Of a stretch of 35,778 nt of DNA, positions 7,974 through 16,959 are shown piece after piece. The stretch is from the NCBI GenBank assembly GCA_002015125.1, contig MUYB01000033.1, positions 1-35,778 on the forward strand. The letters run 5' to 3'. Positions within the stretch are counted from its first letter, which is position 1, and the number at the start of each line of letters is the position of its first letter. The notes under the pieces are model-generated. The model searched no databases and was not told the DNA's origin. It saw nothing but the letters and a program-made list of their open reading frames with translations. The translations under genes and the position numbers were made by a program. Source of the stretch: [Haemophilus] felis. GTDB lineage: Bacteria; Pseudomonadota; Gammaproteobacteria; Enterobacterales; Pasteurellaceae.

Positions 7974-7991
7974 TCGCCAATAACACAAAAA

Positions 7992-9305
7992 TTATTCATT
8001 CACTACATTAAAATAGCCTAACGCCGCTTGCAATTTTTCACCGAAAAATATCAACGGCGTACGCTGACGCTCCCACACTGGCACATGAAATTGTTGCCAA
8101 ATTTTTTTCATCTCTTCCTTTGCTGAAGTGGCACTTAAACGCACTTTTCCACTGTAATGAAAACGCACTTGAATAGGCTGTTCAGTGAAAGGCAACGTCC
8201 AATGAATGGCGCCACCTTGCCTATCCCAAATAGCCTCAAGCTGTTGATGTTGTGTTTGTTCTTTTTCCGTGATCAATAGCGTACCAAGATTATCAGGCAG
8301 TGTAATAAGGCGGTGCAACGGCACATTGATTTTCACCTGCCGCAAATCGAGGAAGGCTGGCGTCAGGTAAAGGGTATTTTGATAACGCCGTAACACCGTT
8401 TCCCCTAACTGAAATTGCGGAGCACTGTCTTGACGGGCATAAACCACATCTTTGATCAGTTGATTGAGCTGCAAAGTGGAGGGTATTGGCACTGCCAGTT
8501 TTTCCAACCACAAACGTAGCAAGGCTTTTTGTTTGAGATCAGAATATTGTGTAAATTGATTTAAATGAAAAGTCTGCGTCGATTGATCAAAATGCGTATA
8601 AAAGGTTTCTTGCAGCAACTCTTTGAGCAGTTGCTGTTGTTCAAAACAATGTTGTGCACTACGTTGTACCGCGTTATCAAAGTGATACCAACGCTCTCTT
8701 AAGATCGGCAAAACATCGTTACGCAAAAAATTGCGCTCGTAACGATTATCCTCATTACTTTCATCTTCAATCCAAGCCACATTTTGTTGTTGCACATAAT
8801 CTAATAACGCTTGCCGAGTAAATCTGAGCAACGGACGAAAAATAGGCAAACCAAACAATTCGCTGCAAATTTGCATTGCGCTCAAGCCACTAACGCCGCT
8901 ACCTCTCTTTAAAGCAAGTAAAAACGTTTCTGTTTGATCTTGTTGGTGATGTGCAGTTACCAGCACTTCATCAGGTTGTAAATGCTGGCGAATGGCATGA
9001 TAGCGCGCGTCTCTTGCCCCAGCTTCAATGCCTCTTTCATTGTTCACTTGTACTTTTTCCAACAAAAATGGTATCTGTAACTGCTGGCAAATTTGTTGAC
9101 AATGCCCTACCCAAGCGTCAGCGTTGGCACTTAAACCATGATGAATATGAATAGCACGCAATTGCAAATCAGGCGACTTTTCTCTCAATTTCGCCAAAAG
9201 CAGCAACAACGCCGTGGAATCCAATCCGCCGCTAAAACCAATTAAAAAACTTTTTTGCCTTGGGTAATAAGATTTAATCTGTTGTTCAAATTGAGAAAAA
9301 AGCAT
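7992..9305 (-). CDS. tilS: tRNA(Ile)-lysidine synthase TilS
   Basis: TilS adds lysine to C34 of the CAU-anticodon isoleucine tRNA using ATP, which changes its specificity to AUA. The protein has 437 residues. The PP-loop ATP motif SGGLDST lies near residue 25, with [11 protein letters not shown] and the [13 protein letters not shown] segment behind it. The central domain contains RGSGVSGL and the P-R-P-L-L motif ([10 protein letters not shown]). A divergent C-terminal domain of about 100 residues (TilS_C) ends the protein. The start [15 protein letters not shown] is typical. It is an essential gene in almost all bacteria. pdxY lies upstream on the same strand, separated by its own terminator. 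Confidence 0.95.
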   Translation of the reverse strand: MLFSQFEQQIKSYYPRQKSFLIGFSGGLDSTALLLLLAKLREKSPDLQLRAIHIHHGLSANADAWVGHCQQICQQLQIPFLLEKVQVNNERGIEAGARDARYHAIRQHLQPDEVLVTAHHQQDQTETFLLALKRGSGVSGLSAMQICSELFGLPIFRPLLRFTRQALLDYVQQQNVAWIEDESNEDNRYERNFLRNDVLPILRERWYHFDNAVQRSAQHCFEQQQLLKELLQETFYTHFDQSTQTFHLNQFTQYSDLKQKALLRLWLEKLAVPIPSTLQLNQLIKDVVYARQDSAPQFQLGETVLRRYQNTLYLTPAFLDLRQVKINVPLHRLITLPDNLGTLLITEKEQTQHQQLEAIWDRQGGAIHWTLPFTEQPIQVRFHYSGKVRLSATSAKEEMKKIWQQFHVPVWERQRTPLIFFGEKLQAALGYFNVVNE

Positions 9306-9337
9306 AGGCGCTAAGGATCAGTCATTAGGGAAAAGGA

Positions 9338-9359
9338 AAGGCGCAATAAGATGCGCCTT
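9338..9359 (-). terminator. Terminator of pdxY
   Basis: A perfect 8-bp stem AAGGCGCA / TGCGCCTT with a 6-base loop is followed on the minus strand by TTCCTTTTCCC. It lies between the pdxY stop and the tilS start, so tilS should have its own promoter or depend on readthrough. Confidence 0.75.
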
Positions 9360-9378
9360 GTACTCAATCTGTTTACTC

Positions 9379-10239
9379 TTAAGCGATTTTCACCGCTTTG
9401 TATTGGCTCACAGGATTTAAAATATAATCACGAGCGGCAATGATTTGTAGCTCGTAGTTGTCTTTTTGTTGTGTCACGGTCATCACATCATTCACCGCGT
9501 TAGCCGTATGCTCAAAGGCTTCGATGTCAGATTTGCCGTTCAACAAGTTGGCAATAAACAAGCCTGCGGTTAAATCACCCACGCCCACGGGCTCTTTGCG
9601 GAATTGGTGTAACGGACGACTGATGTGCCACATGCCTTCCGCTGTCGCCAACAGCATTTCAAATTGAGAAGGATCTTTCCCCACTTTGCTCAAATGTTTC
9701 ACTAGCACTTTTTTCGGACCTTTGGATAAAATCACTTTTACCGCCGCTAGCGCCTGTTCAAAATTATCCACAGACAAACCGCTCAACTCACGCAATTCCA
9801 CCAAATTTGGAGTAATCAAGTCCGCTTTCGCCATCGCTAGATTGACTAATCCTTCTTTAACGCCATCGGCAACGATACAACCTTTGTCAGGATGCCCCAT
9901 CACGGGATCGCACAAATACAGCGCATTTGGATTTTTCGATTTCACAAATTCCACCGCATTCACAATTTCTTCCACTTGTTCCGCAGAACCAATGTAGCCT
10001 GAAACAACCGCATCACAAAGGTGTAAGGAATCAATAGCGTCGATACCTCGTACAATTTCACCAATTTGTTCTTTAGGAATAACCATTCCTGTCCATTTCC
10101 CATACTGAGTATGGTTAGAAAATTGAACTGTATTTAGAGCCCATACATCAATACCGAGCAATTGCATAGGGAAAGTCGCAGATTTATTACCTGCATAGCC
10201 ATAAACAACATGAGACTGAATTGATAAAAGGTGTTTCAT
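9379..10239 (-). CDS. pdxY: Pyridoxal kinase PdxY
   Basis: This 286-residue ribokinase-fold enzyme phosphorylates pyridoxal to pyridoxal 5'-phosphate in the vitamin B6 salvage pathway. Family features are the start [27 protein letters not shown], the [11 protein letters not shown] segment, [14 protein letters not shown], and the catalytic [10 protein letters not shown] with its Asp base and anion hole. The length matches E. coli PdxY. PdxK is the main alternative, but the start region and length favour PdxY. It is transcribed alone, with yciH 63 bases upstream on the same strand. Confidence 0.94.
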   Translation of the reverse strand: MKHLLSIQSHVVYGYAGNKSATFPMQLLGIDVWALNTVQFSNHTQYGKWTGMVIPKEQIGEIVRGIDAIDSLHLCDAVVSGYIGSAEQVEEIVNAVEFVKSKNPNALYLCDPVMGHPDKGCIVADGVKEGLVNLAMAKADLITPNLVELRELSGLSVDNFEQALAAVKVILSKGPKKVLVKHLSKVGKDPSQFEMLLATAEGMWHISRPLHQFRKEPVGVGDLTAGLFIANLLNGKSDIEAFEHTANAVNDVMTVTQQKDNYELQIIAARDYILNPVSQYKAVKIA

Positions 10240-10302
10240 CTTTCTTTACCTCTATTCAAAATTGGCTTTTACCGTTGATATTTTCAGTTCAAAATAAAAG
10301 CA

Positions 10303-10620
10303 CTAACCGCCAGCGAGTTTAACAGTAAATCCTTTTTTTTCAAGAAGCGTTTTTAACAATTCTCGCTTTTCGCCTTGAATTTCAATCACGCCCTCTTTGA
10401 GCGTACCACCACAACCACAACGTTTTTTCAACTCCGTTGCCAGTTTTTTCAGTTCATCATCAGGCAAATCAATTCCCGTAATTACCGAAACCGCGCTGCC
10501 TTTTCGACCGCTCACCTGACGCTGAATGCGCACCACACCGTCCCCTTTGGGGCGTGGCGCCACCGTCTTTTCTGCTTTAATCCGTCCCACTTCCGTGGAA
10601 TAAATCAATTCACCACTCAT
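10303..10620 (-). CDS. yciH: SUI1/eIF1-family translation factor YciH
   Basis: The 105-residue protein has the C-terminal SUI1 domain, with VRIQRQVSGRKGSAVSVITG and ELKKRCGCGGTLKEGVIEIQG, the latter forming the typical Cys/Gly-rich loop. In E. coli, YciH affects start-codon and initiator-tRNA discrimination and is not essential. It closes the conserved lapA-lapB-pyrF-yciH cluster, starting 19 bases after the pyrF stop. No strong terminator is visible in the 63 bases before pdxY. Confidence 0.93.
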   Translation of the reverse strand: MSGELIYSTEVGRIKAEKTVAPRPKGDGVVRIQRQVSGRKGSAVSVITGIDLPDDELKKLATELKKRCGCGGTLKEGVIEIQGEKRELLKTLLEKKGFTVKLAGG

Positions 10621-10639
10621 AAATGATCAAAACGCACAT

Positions 10640-11329
10640 TTAAGCAATCGATGCATTAATACTGCGTAACACATCCGCTGGATTATCCGCTTGCGTAATT
10701 GGACGACCAATAACCAAATAATCCGAACCAGCTTTAATCGCAGCATTTGGCGTCATCACTCGACGTTGATCGCCAAACTCACTGCCAATAGGACGAATGC
10801 CTGGTGTGATCAATTTGAAATCATCGCCACAGTTTTTGCGTAAAATTTCCACTTCTTGCGGTGAACAAACTACGCCATCTAAACCAGCACGCTGGGTTAA
10901 ATTTGCCAAACGAATAACCTGCTCCATAGGTGAGGCGTTAATGCCAATTTGCAACAAATCCAAATCTTCCATACTGGTTAATACGGTGACGCTAATTAAG
11001 ATCGGCGCATCTTTACCATAAGGTTCAAGAATTTTTTTCGCTTCTTCCATCATGCGCAGACCACCACTGGCGTGTAAATCTACCATCCACACCCCTAAAT
11101 CCGCCGCAGAACGCACCGCACGCGCCACCGTGTTAGGAATATCATGAAATTTCAAATCAAGAAACACATCAAACTCACGTTTGTGTAATTCTTTTACAAA
11201 TTTCGTGCCTAAGGTGGTAAACATTTCTTTACCCACTTTTAAACGGCATAAACTTGGATCAATTTGATCCACTAGCGCCAGTGCTTCTTTTTCTTTTTCA
11301 TAATCCAACGCAACAATAATTTTACTCAT
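10640..11329 (-). CDS. pyrF: Orotidine 5'-phosphate decarboxylase PyrF
   Basis: PyrF catalyses the last step of UMP synthesis, the decarboxylation of OMP. The 229-residue TIM-barrel protein carries the signature [14 protein letters not shown], which contains the catalytic Asp-Lys-Asp set, near residues 56-70. The phosphate-binding loop region [18 protein letters not shown] and [10 protein letters not shown] are also visible. It follows lapB by 22 bases in the cluster order known from E. coli. Confidence 0.96.
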   Translation of the reverse strand: MSKIIVALDYEKEKEALALVDQIDPSLCRLKVGKEMFTTLGTKFVKELHKREFDVFLDLKFHDIPNTVARAVRSAADLGVWMVDLHASGGLRMMEEAKKILEPYGKDAPILISVTVLTSMEDLDLLQIGINASPMEQVIRLANLTQRAGLDGVVCSPQEVEILRKNCGDDFKLITPGIRPIGSEFGDQRRVMTPNAAIKAGSDYLVIGRPITQADNPADVLRSINASIA

Positions 11330-11351
11330 AATACTCCCTCACTGTGTTCAA

Positions 11352-12542
11352 TTAATTATGTTCAATATTTTCAACAGGTTTGACACTTTCCCAATGACGG
11401 CAGGAAGGGCAGCACCAAACAAGTTTATGGATTTGATAACCGCAATTAGTGCAACGGTATTGAAAACTACGTTTAATTCTTTCACCCACCATTTTATGCA
11501 GCAACATTAAGCTTTCTTTGGCTCTTCCCGTTTCCGCTTCCTCAATTTGATATTGAATAAAACGATGAAATAATAAGGTTGTTGGATGTGCATTCAACTG
11601 TTGATACAACTTAGTTTGTGCAGCATTCTTACCGTCAATATCACAAATTAAATCAGATAAAGCTAGCTCAACAGCGCTATTGGCAGTTAATCTACTCGCT
11701 CTAATTAAAAAAAGTTCATAATTTTCTAACTGGCCCAACTTTTGATAACAAGATTTCAAGGGTTGCAATACCTCACCTACATACGCAGGATTTTGCTCTA
11801 AAACGTTTTCAAGTTTTGTTACCGCTTGTTGATAGTCTTGATTTTCAATATAACAGTCCGCTAGCAATAAAGAAGCTCTCACACAGGTTGGCGAGACTTT
11901 TAACGCTATTTCAAGTAACTTTTTCGCTTCTATCCTTAGCTCTGCCGGTAAATTTTTCGCATATTCACAATAATAATGCGCCAACTCAACATTATTTTCC
12001 TGTGGTACTAATTTAGCTAACTTCTCCGCTACATTGATGGCTTTTTTCCACTCTTTGGTTTTTTGGTAAATAACAACTAATTGTTGTAAGGCATTTTCTG
12101 CAAAGTCTGGTTCGTCCACCAATAAAATATACAAAGTTTCCGCGCGATCATAAAAACCAATCGCCATAAAATCTCGCGCTAATTGCTGTTTAGCTAATAA
12201 TTTTTGTTCGAAAGTATAATTCGGACTACGATCTAAAGACTGATGAATACGCAAAGCTCGATCAACTTCTCCGCGAGAACGGTATAAATTGCCTAAAGTC
12301 AGCTCTGCTTCAAATTGAGATAAGCGGTCGATCTCATTCTCTGTTTCTTGTTTTTGTAAAATATCCAGAAAGAGATCTACCGCTTTTTCAGGTTGGTTAG
12401 ATAACAGAAGGTTAACGCCTGTTACATAATCTCGAGAAAGTTTATTGCTAATATCTTCCTGATCCTTTTTAGCGCTACGATGGCCCATATACCAACCATA
12501 GGCAGCTGCAATAGGTAATAACAGAAAGAGTAATTCAAGCAT
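11352..12542 (-). CDS. lapB: Lipopolysaccharide assembly protein LapB
   Basis: LapB (YciM) is an inner-membrane-anchored TPR protein that acts with FtsH to control degradation of LpxC and so balances LPS and phospholipid synthesis. The 396-residue protein has an N-terminal membrane anchor (residues 1-18, MLELLFLLLPIAAAYGWY), then a series of TPR helices. The C-terminal rubredoxin-type metal site is made of CTNCGY and CCPSCRHW. Its ATG overlaps the lapA stop by one base (TAATG), so translation is probably coupled. Confidence 0.95.
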   Translation of the reverse strand: MLELLFLLLPIAAAYGWYMGHRSAKKDQEDISNKLSRDYVTGVNLLLSNQPEKAVDLFLDILQKQETENEIDRLSQFEAELTLGNLYRSRGEVDRALRIHQSLDRSPNYTFEQKLLAKQQLARDFMAIGFYDRAETLYILLVDEPDFAENALQQLVVIYQKTKEWKKAINVAEKLAKLVPQENNVELAHYYCEYAKNLPAELRIEAKKLLEIALKVSPTCVRASLLLADCYIENQDYQQAVTKLENVLEQNPAYVGEVLQPLKSCYQKLGQLENYELFLIRASRLTANSAVELALSDLICDIDGKNAAQTKLYQQLNAHPTTLLFHRFIQYQIEEAETGRAKESLMLLHKMVGERIKRSFQYRCTNCGYQIHKLVWCCPSCRHWESVKPVENIEHN

Positions 12543-12835
12543 TATTGAGTGGCCTTATCTCGACTAAATAACTCGCTAATTTGTAACTCTTGGCGTTTAA
12601 TTTTACGAGCTAAAGACATATTTTTTACTTTCAATTTCAAATAGAAAAAACCTGTAATTAACCAACCTAAAATAAGCCCTAATCCAAATAAAAGAGCAAC
12701 TAAGGTTGATAAACGAAATTCTGTTTGTGCAAAGATATAATTAAACGCAATAATCTGATCATTATTTGCACCAATAGTTACCGCTACAAGAACAATAGCA
12801 ACCACTAATATGAAACCCAAAATATATTTGATCAT
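12542..12835 (-). CDS. lapA: Lipopolysaccharide assembly protein LapA
   Basis: This small inner-membrane protein (97 residues) acts with LapB in LPS assembly and LpxC control. Two membrane segments are visible (ILGFILVVAIVLVAVTIG and LSTLVALLFGLGLILGWLITGFF in part), followed by a charged cytoplasmic tail (LKVKNMSLARKIKRQE), the usual DUF1049/LapA pattern. I chose the ATG at 12835, which has AGGAGA 8 bases upstream. A longer frame from 12895 adds 20 unlikely residues. It overlaps lapB by one base. Confidence 0.92.
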   Translation of the reverse strand: MIKYILGFILVVAIVLVAVTIGANNDQIIAFNYIFAQTEFRLSTLVALLFGLGLILGWLITGFFYLKLKVKNMSLARKIKRQELQISELFSRDKATQ

Positions 12836-12888
12836 GGTTTTTCTCCTGAAAAAAAGAAGCCTTATTATGCCAAAAATACATACAAAAA

Positions 12889-12908
12889 ACGACACAAAAA
12901 TGTGTCGT
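12889..12908 (-). terminator. Terminator of ihfB
   Basis: A perfect 8-bp stem ACGACACA / TGTGTCGT with a 4-base loop is followed on the minus strand by TTTTTTG. It separates cmk-rpsA-ihfB from lapA-lapB-pyrF-yciH. Confidence 0.88.
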
Positions 12909-12926
12909 CATACAAGTGAGTTAAAC

Positions 12927-13211
12927 CTAAGCGTAAATGTCAACTCTCTCTCTTAATTCTTTACCTGCCTTAAAATGTGGCACGGACTTTGCGTCTAATT
13001 TTACTTGTTCACCAGTTTTGGGATTACGTCCAATACGCGGCTGACGATAACGCAGAGAAAAACTACCAAACCCTCTTACTTCGATCCTTTGTCCGTTTTC
13101 TAATGCAACGGACATACAATCCAAAATTTCCTTTACTGAATCTTCAATATCTTTTGTCGTAATCAGTAAATGTTTTCGAGCTAATCGCTCTATAAGATCT
13201 GACTTAGTCAT
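12927..13211 (-). CDS. ihfB: Integration host factor subunit beta
   Basis: IhfB pairs with IhfA to form the DNA-bending nucleoid protein IHF. The 94-residue protein starts [14 protein letters not shown] and carries the family beta-arm sequence [14 protein letters not shown] ([26 protein letters not shown]), which includes the Pro that intercalates into DNA. The end is [14 protein letters not shown]. Two ATG codons stand in tandem. I chose the second (13211) because it gives the usual 94-residue length and an 8-base spacing to GAG; 13214 is also possible. It follows rpsA as in E. coli. Confidence 0.94.
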   Translation of the reverse strand: MTKSDLIERLARKHLLITTKDIEDSVKEILDCMSVALENGQRIEVRGFGSFSLRYRQPRIGRNPKTGEQVKLDAKSVPHFKAGKELRERVDIYA

Positions 13212-13234
13212 CATTTTATCTCAACTTAAACATA

Positions 13235-13260
13235 AGTTAGCGTGCCTAAGCACGCTAACT
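13235..13260 (-). other. Perfect hairpin between rpsA and ihfB
   Basis: A perfect 11-bp stem AGTTAGCGTGC / GCACGCTAACT has the loop CTAA. It lies 21 bases after the rpsA stop and 23 bases before the ihfB start. No T run follows on the minus strand, so it looks more like an mRNA 3'-end stabiliser, processing site or weak attenuator than a full terminator. Confidence 0.65.
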
Positions 13261-13281
13261 CTATTTAACAAATAGTAAATA

Positions 13282-14931
13282 TTATTCACCTTTTGCAGCT
13301 TTGAAAGCTTCTGCCATTGCATTTGGAATAACCACTTCTTCTTGTTTGTTATTCACGCTTGCAACTGCTGCGGCTTCTTCTGCTTGATCTTTCGCACGAA
13401 CAGATAAGTGAACGATACGAGCTTTGCGATCAACACCAGTATATTTCGCTTCAACTACATCATCTACATTCACTTCGTTAGTTAAATCTGCTGCACGAAT
13501 ATAGCCTTCAACGCCACCATCTAACTCAACTTTAGCACCTTTAGCATCTGCTTCAACAACTCTAGCGCTTACAACAGCACCTTTTTTGTTTACTGCTACG
13601 AAGTTGTTAAATGGATCTTCTTCAAGTTGTTTAATACCTAAAGAAATACGTTCTTTCGCTGCATCTACTTGCAATACTACAGCAGAAACTTCATCGCCTT
13701 TTTTGTAGTTACGAACAGCTTCTTCACCAGCTACATTCCAAGAAATGTCAGATAAGTGAACTAAACCATCGATACCGCCTTCAAGACCGATAAAGATACC
13801 AAAGTCAGTGATTGATTTGATTTTACCTGTTACTTTATCGCCTTTGTTGTGTGTTTCAGCGAATTGTAACCATGGGTTAGGTTTGCATTGTTTTAAACCT
13901 AAAGAAATACGACGACGTTCTTCATCGATTTCTAATACCATCACTTCAACTACATCACCTAAGCTAACCACTTTAGATGGGTGAATGTTTTTGTTAGTCC
14001 AATCCATTTCAGATACGTGAACTAAACCTTCAACGCCATCTAAAATTTCAACGAAGCAACCATAGTCAGTTAAGTTAGTTACTTTACCTGTTAATTTGCT
14101 TTCTACTGGGTGATTTTCAGCGATTGCAACCCAAGGATCTTGACCTAATTGTTTTAAGCCTAAAGATACGCGAGTGCGATCTTTGTCGAATTTCAATACT
14201 TTAACAGTGATTTCATCACCCACATTCACGATTTCACTTGGGTGTTTAACACGTTTCCAAGCCATATCAGTGATGTGTAATAAACCATCAACACCACCTA
14301 AATCCACGAATGCACCGTAGTCAGTTAAGTTTTTAACCACACCTTTCACTTCTGAACCTTCAGCTAAGTTAGCTAAAACTTCATCACGATCAGCGCTGCT
14401 TTCAGCTTCAATTACAGCACGACGAGAAACAACTACGTTGTTGCGTTTTTGATCAAGTTTGATCACTTTGAATTCTTGTTCTTTGCCAAGTAAGTGGTCT
14501 GCATCACGTGCAGGACGAGTATCCACTAAAGAACCTGGTAAGAATGCACGAACACCGTTTAACTCAACTGTGAAACCACCTTTCACTTTACCGTTGATTA
14601 AACCGATAACAGTTGCCTGTTCTTCAAATGCTTTTTCAAGTGCAATCCAAGCTTCATTGCGTTTTGCATCAGCGCGCGATGCAACAGTTTCACCGAAACC
14701 ATCATCAACTGCTTTTAATACTACATCAACAACATCACCGACTTGAACTTCAAGTTCGCCTTGTGCATTAGTAAATTCTTCAGCAGGAATAGAGGATTCA
14801 GATTTAGAACCGGTATCAACAAGTACAAAGCCTTTTTGGATAGCAACAACAGTACCGCTAACGATAGAACCTTGACGGGTTTCAAGTTCTTTTAATGATT
14901 CTTCAAATAGTTGAGCAAAAGATTCAGTCAT
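13282..14931 (-). CDS. rpsA: 30S ribosomal protein S1
   Basis: S1 binds mRNA leaders and brings them to the 30S subunit. At 549 residues it has the six S1 repeats of the gammaproteobacterial form. Repeats 3-6 are clear from recurring [45 protein letters not shown] and related segments, each followed by SLGLKQ or SLGIKQ. The first two repeats ([18 protein letters not shown] and [19 protein letters not shown]) bind the ribosome through S2. It lies between cmk and ihfB in the conserved order. Codon use is strongly biased, as expected for a highly expressed gene. Confidence 0.97.
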   Translation of the reverse strand: MTESFAQLFEESLKELETRQGSIVSGTVVAIQKGFVLVDTGSKSESSIPAEEFTNAQGELEVQVGDVVDVVLKAVDDGFGETVASRADAKRNEAWIALEKAFEEQATVIGLINGKVKGGFTVELNGVRAFLPGSLVDTRPARDADHLLGKEQEFKVIKLDQKRNNVVVSRRAVIEAESSADRDEVLANLAEGSEVKGVVKNLTDYGAFVDLGGVDGLLHITDMAWKRVKHPSEIVNVGDEITVKVLKFDKDRTRVSLGLKQLGQDPWVAIAENHPVESKLTGKVTNLTDYGCFVEILDGVEGLVHVSEMDWTNKNIHPSKVVSLGDVVEVMVLEIDEERRRISLGLKQCKPNPWLQFAETHNKGDKVTGKIKSITDFGIFIGLEGGIDGLVHLSDISWNVAGEEAVRNYKKGDEVSAVVLQVDAAKERISLGIKQLEEDPFNNFVAVNKKGAVVSARVVEADAKGAKVELDGGVEGYIRAADLTNEVNVDDVVEAKYTGVDRKARIVHLSVRAKDQAEEAAAVASVNNKQEEVVIPNAMAEAFKAAKGE

Positions 14932-15026
14932 AATTAATCTTCAATTTTAATGTTAATAACGTCCACATCATATCCATTGAATATGGGGTTGAGAATAAAG
15001 GTTCATTCAATCCTAGAATAAACAGG

Positions 15027-15710
15027 TTAAAAGTTAATTTTGAGCACGAGCTGAATATGAGCTAAGGCTTGAGCAATAACTTCATCAATAGTTAATAAAG
15101 TACTGTCTAAAAGTAGGGCATCATCAGCAGGTTTGAGAGGAGCAATCGGACGATTTCTATCGCGGAAATCCCGATCTTTTATCTCGGCTAAAATCTGCGC
15201 AAAGTTACCATTAATCCCCTTACTTTGCAACTGGTTATATCGCCTTTTTGCACGTTCTTCTGGGCTTGCATCTAAAAACAATTTTACTTGGGCTTGAGGG
15301 AAAACTACCGTGCCCATATCACGTCCGTCCGCAATCAATCCTTGCTCTTTCGCAAAATCCCGCTGCAGTTCTAAAAGCGCTGCTCTGACCAGTGGAAAAA
15401 CTGCAACTTTAGATGCTGCTTCCGCTACTTCTTGGGTGCGAATTTGCCCACTCACATTTTCACCTTGCAAATAAATTTGCACTTCCCCATCTTGTGGTAA
15501 AAATTGCACATCTAAATGGCTAGCGAGTTCTGTTAATTTTTCTTCATTATCTAATGGACATTTACTCTTTAACGCCGCTAACGCAGTCACACGATAAATA
15601 GCCCCGCTATCTAGCAAAGCAAAACCTAATTTTTCCGCAAGGGCATAACTTAACGTTCCTTTCCCTGCACCGCTTGGACCATCTACGGTAATCACAATAT
15701 TTTTTTGCAT
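15027..15710 (-). CDS. cmk: Cytidylate kinase Cmk
   Basis: Cmk phosphorylates CMP and dCMP to the diphosphates. The 227-residue P-loop kinase has the Walker motif GPSGAGKGT near residue 10, the substrate-binding [10 protein letters not shown] segment near residue 130, and the lid with [10 protein letters not shown] and [13 protein letters not shown]. It is the first gene of the cmk-rpsA-ihfB group, with about 95 bases before rpsA where the rpsA promoters usually lie. Confidence 0.96.
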   Translation of the reverse strand: MQKNIVITVDGPSGAGKGTLSYALAEKLGFALLDSGAIYRVTALAALKSKCPLDNEEKLTELASHLDVQFLPQDGEVQIYLQGENVSGQIRTQEVAEAASKVAVFPLVRAALLELQRDFAKEQGLIADGRDMGTVVFPQAQVKLFLDASPEERAKRRYNQLQSKGINGNFAQILAEIKDRDFRDRNRPIAPLKPADDALLLDSTLLTIDEVIAQALAHIQLVLKINF

Positions 15711-15788
15711 TTTGGTTATCTCAAATTAAATAAAACCCGCCAAGCCTACCACAAAATACGTTTCATTTCAGTGGTTTAAATAAAACAA

Positions 15789-15824
15789 AAGTGCGGTTAA
15801 ATTTCAATAAGTTACACCGCACTT
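15789..15824 (-). terminator. Inverted uptake-signal pair acting as terminator
   Basis: AAGTGCGGT at 15789-15797 and its complement ACCGCACTT at 15816-15824 form a 9-bp stem with an 18-base spacer. A T-rich stretch (TTTTGTTTTA) follows on the minus strand. It lies directly after the lipoprotein gene that ends at 15847. Paired uptake signals used as terminators are well known in Haemophilus. Confidence 0.8.
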
Positions 15825-15846
15825 TGAATTAACGCTAAGTAAAAAA

Positions 15847-16173
15847 TTAACGTTTACAACGTCCTGCTGCTTCAAGCATTGCATTACAAGCATTTACAGT
15901 GGCTTTCCCCTTACCGCCAACAGGCACACAACGAGGATTTAGTGCTTTGCCAAATGACATAAAATTACCGCCTATTGCTGTGCAATTATGTAATTTACCG
16001 TTGATATGGGCATTAAATCTCGTTTCATACATTCCCACCTTAACATTGCTTACCTTAATGCTACGTTTATCTTTACCTAATTCAAAGGCTAATTGTTCTT
16101 CTAATGCACCTTGTTTGGCACAGCCAGCTAAGAAAAAAGCACTCAAAAATGTTGTGATAAATATTTTTTTCAT
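15847..16173 (-). CDS. Small cysteine-rich lipoprotein, function unknown
   Basis: The 108-residue product has a lipoprotein signal peptide (MKKIFITTFLSAFFLAGC), so the mature protein should be lipid-anchored at Cys18. The rest contains four more cysteines (NCT, RCV, ACN, RCK), which could form two disulfides in the periplasm. The overall charge is strongly basic (GGKGKATVN, GRCKR). I do not recognise a domain. It follows the membrane-protein gene at 16194 by 20 bases on the same strand, so the two may form an operon. An inverted uptake-signal terminator follows it. Base composition is like its neighbours. Confidence 0.75.
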   Translation of the reverse strand: MKKIFITTFLSAFFLAGCAKQGALEEQLAFELGKDKRSIKVSNVKVGMYETRFNAHINGKLHNCTAIGGNFMSFGKALNPRCVPVGGKGKATVNACNAMLEAAGRCKR

Positions 16174-16193
16174 TTTTCAATTCCTATTTATTT

Positions 16194-16601
16194 TTATACT
16201 AACCAAGTTTTGGCTTTTACTGTTTCTCTCGTGAAAGCTTTAATTAAACCAAACACCACACGAACTAAACACCAAAGGAAAACTACAAAATAAACAATGG
16301 TTGAAACAAAACCGATAACAACAGATAACATCGAGAATGGAGAGAGATAAAGTGAACCAAATAATATTGGTACTAAAAAGATCGGTACGATTAATAAGAA
16401 AAAGCCAACCCAAAAGGTGCGGAGTAAATAGGAAAAATGAGATTGATAAACGGTGCCTTCTGATTCACCTCTTTTAATATAAGCAATAATTGCACTGACA
16501 AAAGGGAAAAAGAACATAAAAATATAAGCAACGATAAGAAAAATACGAATGCTTTCAGCTTTTTCATTGGAAGGATTTGGTGTGGTAGTAACGTCTGCCA
16601 T
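16194..16601 (-). CDS. Small multi-pass membrane protein (DUF4870-like)
   Basis: The 135-residue protein has four hydrophobic segments at about residues 18-45, 62-82, 84-108 and 100-125. A YIKRGESEGTVYQSHFSYLLRTFWVG loop lies between the first and second. This loop, in which a 'YQSHF' element is followed by a helix, is typical of DUF4870-type inner-membrane proteins of unknown role. The N-terminus (MADVTTTPNPSNEKAES) is polar and probably cytoplasmic. It is probably cotranscribed with the downstream lipoprotein gene. No function can be assigned. Confidence 0.75.
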   Translation of the reverse strand: MADVTTTPNPSNEKAESIRIFLIVAYIFMFFFPFVSAIIAYIKRGESEGTVYQSHFSYLLRTFWVGFFLLIVPIFLVPILFGSLYLSPFSMLSVVIGFVSTIVYFVVFLWCLVRVVFGLIKAFTRETVKAKTWLV

Positions 16602-16959
16602 ATTATTTCCTTATTAATTGGAAAATGAAATAAAAAACACAATCCATATAGATTGCAACCTTGAATTAAATGTATTTAATAATGAGTAGGAATCGATAAA
16701 AAATAGCATATTTCATTGTCAAAAATGAGATATGCTATTCTGAACAAACGCTTGGAAAATTAAGAATTCTATTTTCCAATATCCACTGTGCAATCACTTT
16801 TATTATCCCTAAACAAAAATTAAACTTCCCAATTGTAAAAAAAAAAACGATTGTCAAGAAAAAGTAAAAAATTAAGAAAATTTTTACAAATAGAAAAAGT
16901 GCGGTGAAAATTTGCAAAATCTCACCGCACTTTTAGTTATGTAAAGAGGCTAAGAAAAT
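16602..16959. other. Intergenic region with no supported gene
   Basis: This 358-base AT-rich stretch separates the DUF4870-like gene from lpdA. It holds the inverted uptake-signal terminator of lpdA at one end and presumably the promoter of the DUF4870-like gene at the other. A 60-codon open frame on the minus strand (16735-16917) is low-complexity Phe/Ile-rich, starts inside the terminator and is not convincing. Confidence 0.6.
16897..16932 (-). terminator. Inverted uptake-signal pair, terminator of the pdh operon
   Basis: AAGTGCGGT at 16897-16905 and ACCGCACTT at 16924-16932 form a stem that extends to AAAAGTGCGGTGA / TCACCGCACTTTT. A T-rich tract follows on the minus strand. It lies 27 bases past the lpdA stop. 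Confidence 0.88.

Noticed and set aside
12836..12895. Longer lapA start adding 20 residues
   Set aside because: A strong AGGAGA precedes the inner ATG at 12835, and the extension overlaps the ihfB terminator.
16735..16917. 60-codon minus-strand open frame rich in Phe and Ile
   Set aside because: It starts inside the lpdA uptake-signal terminator, has low complexity and no domain or good ribosome binding site.
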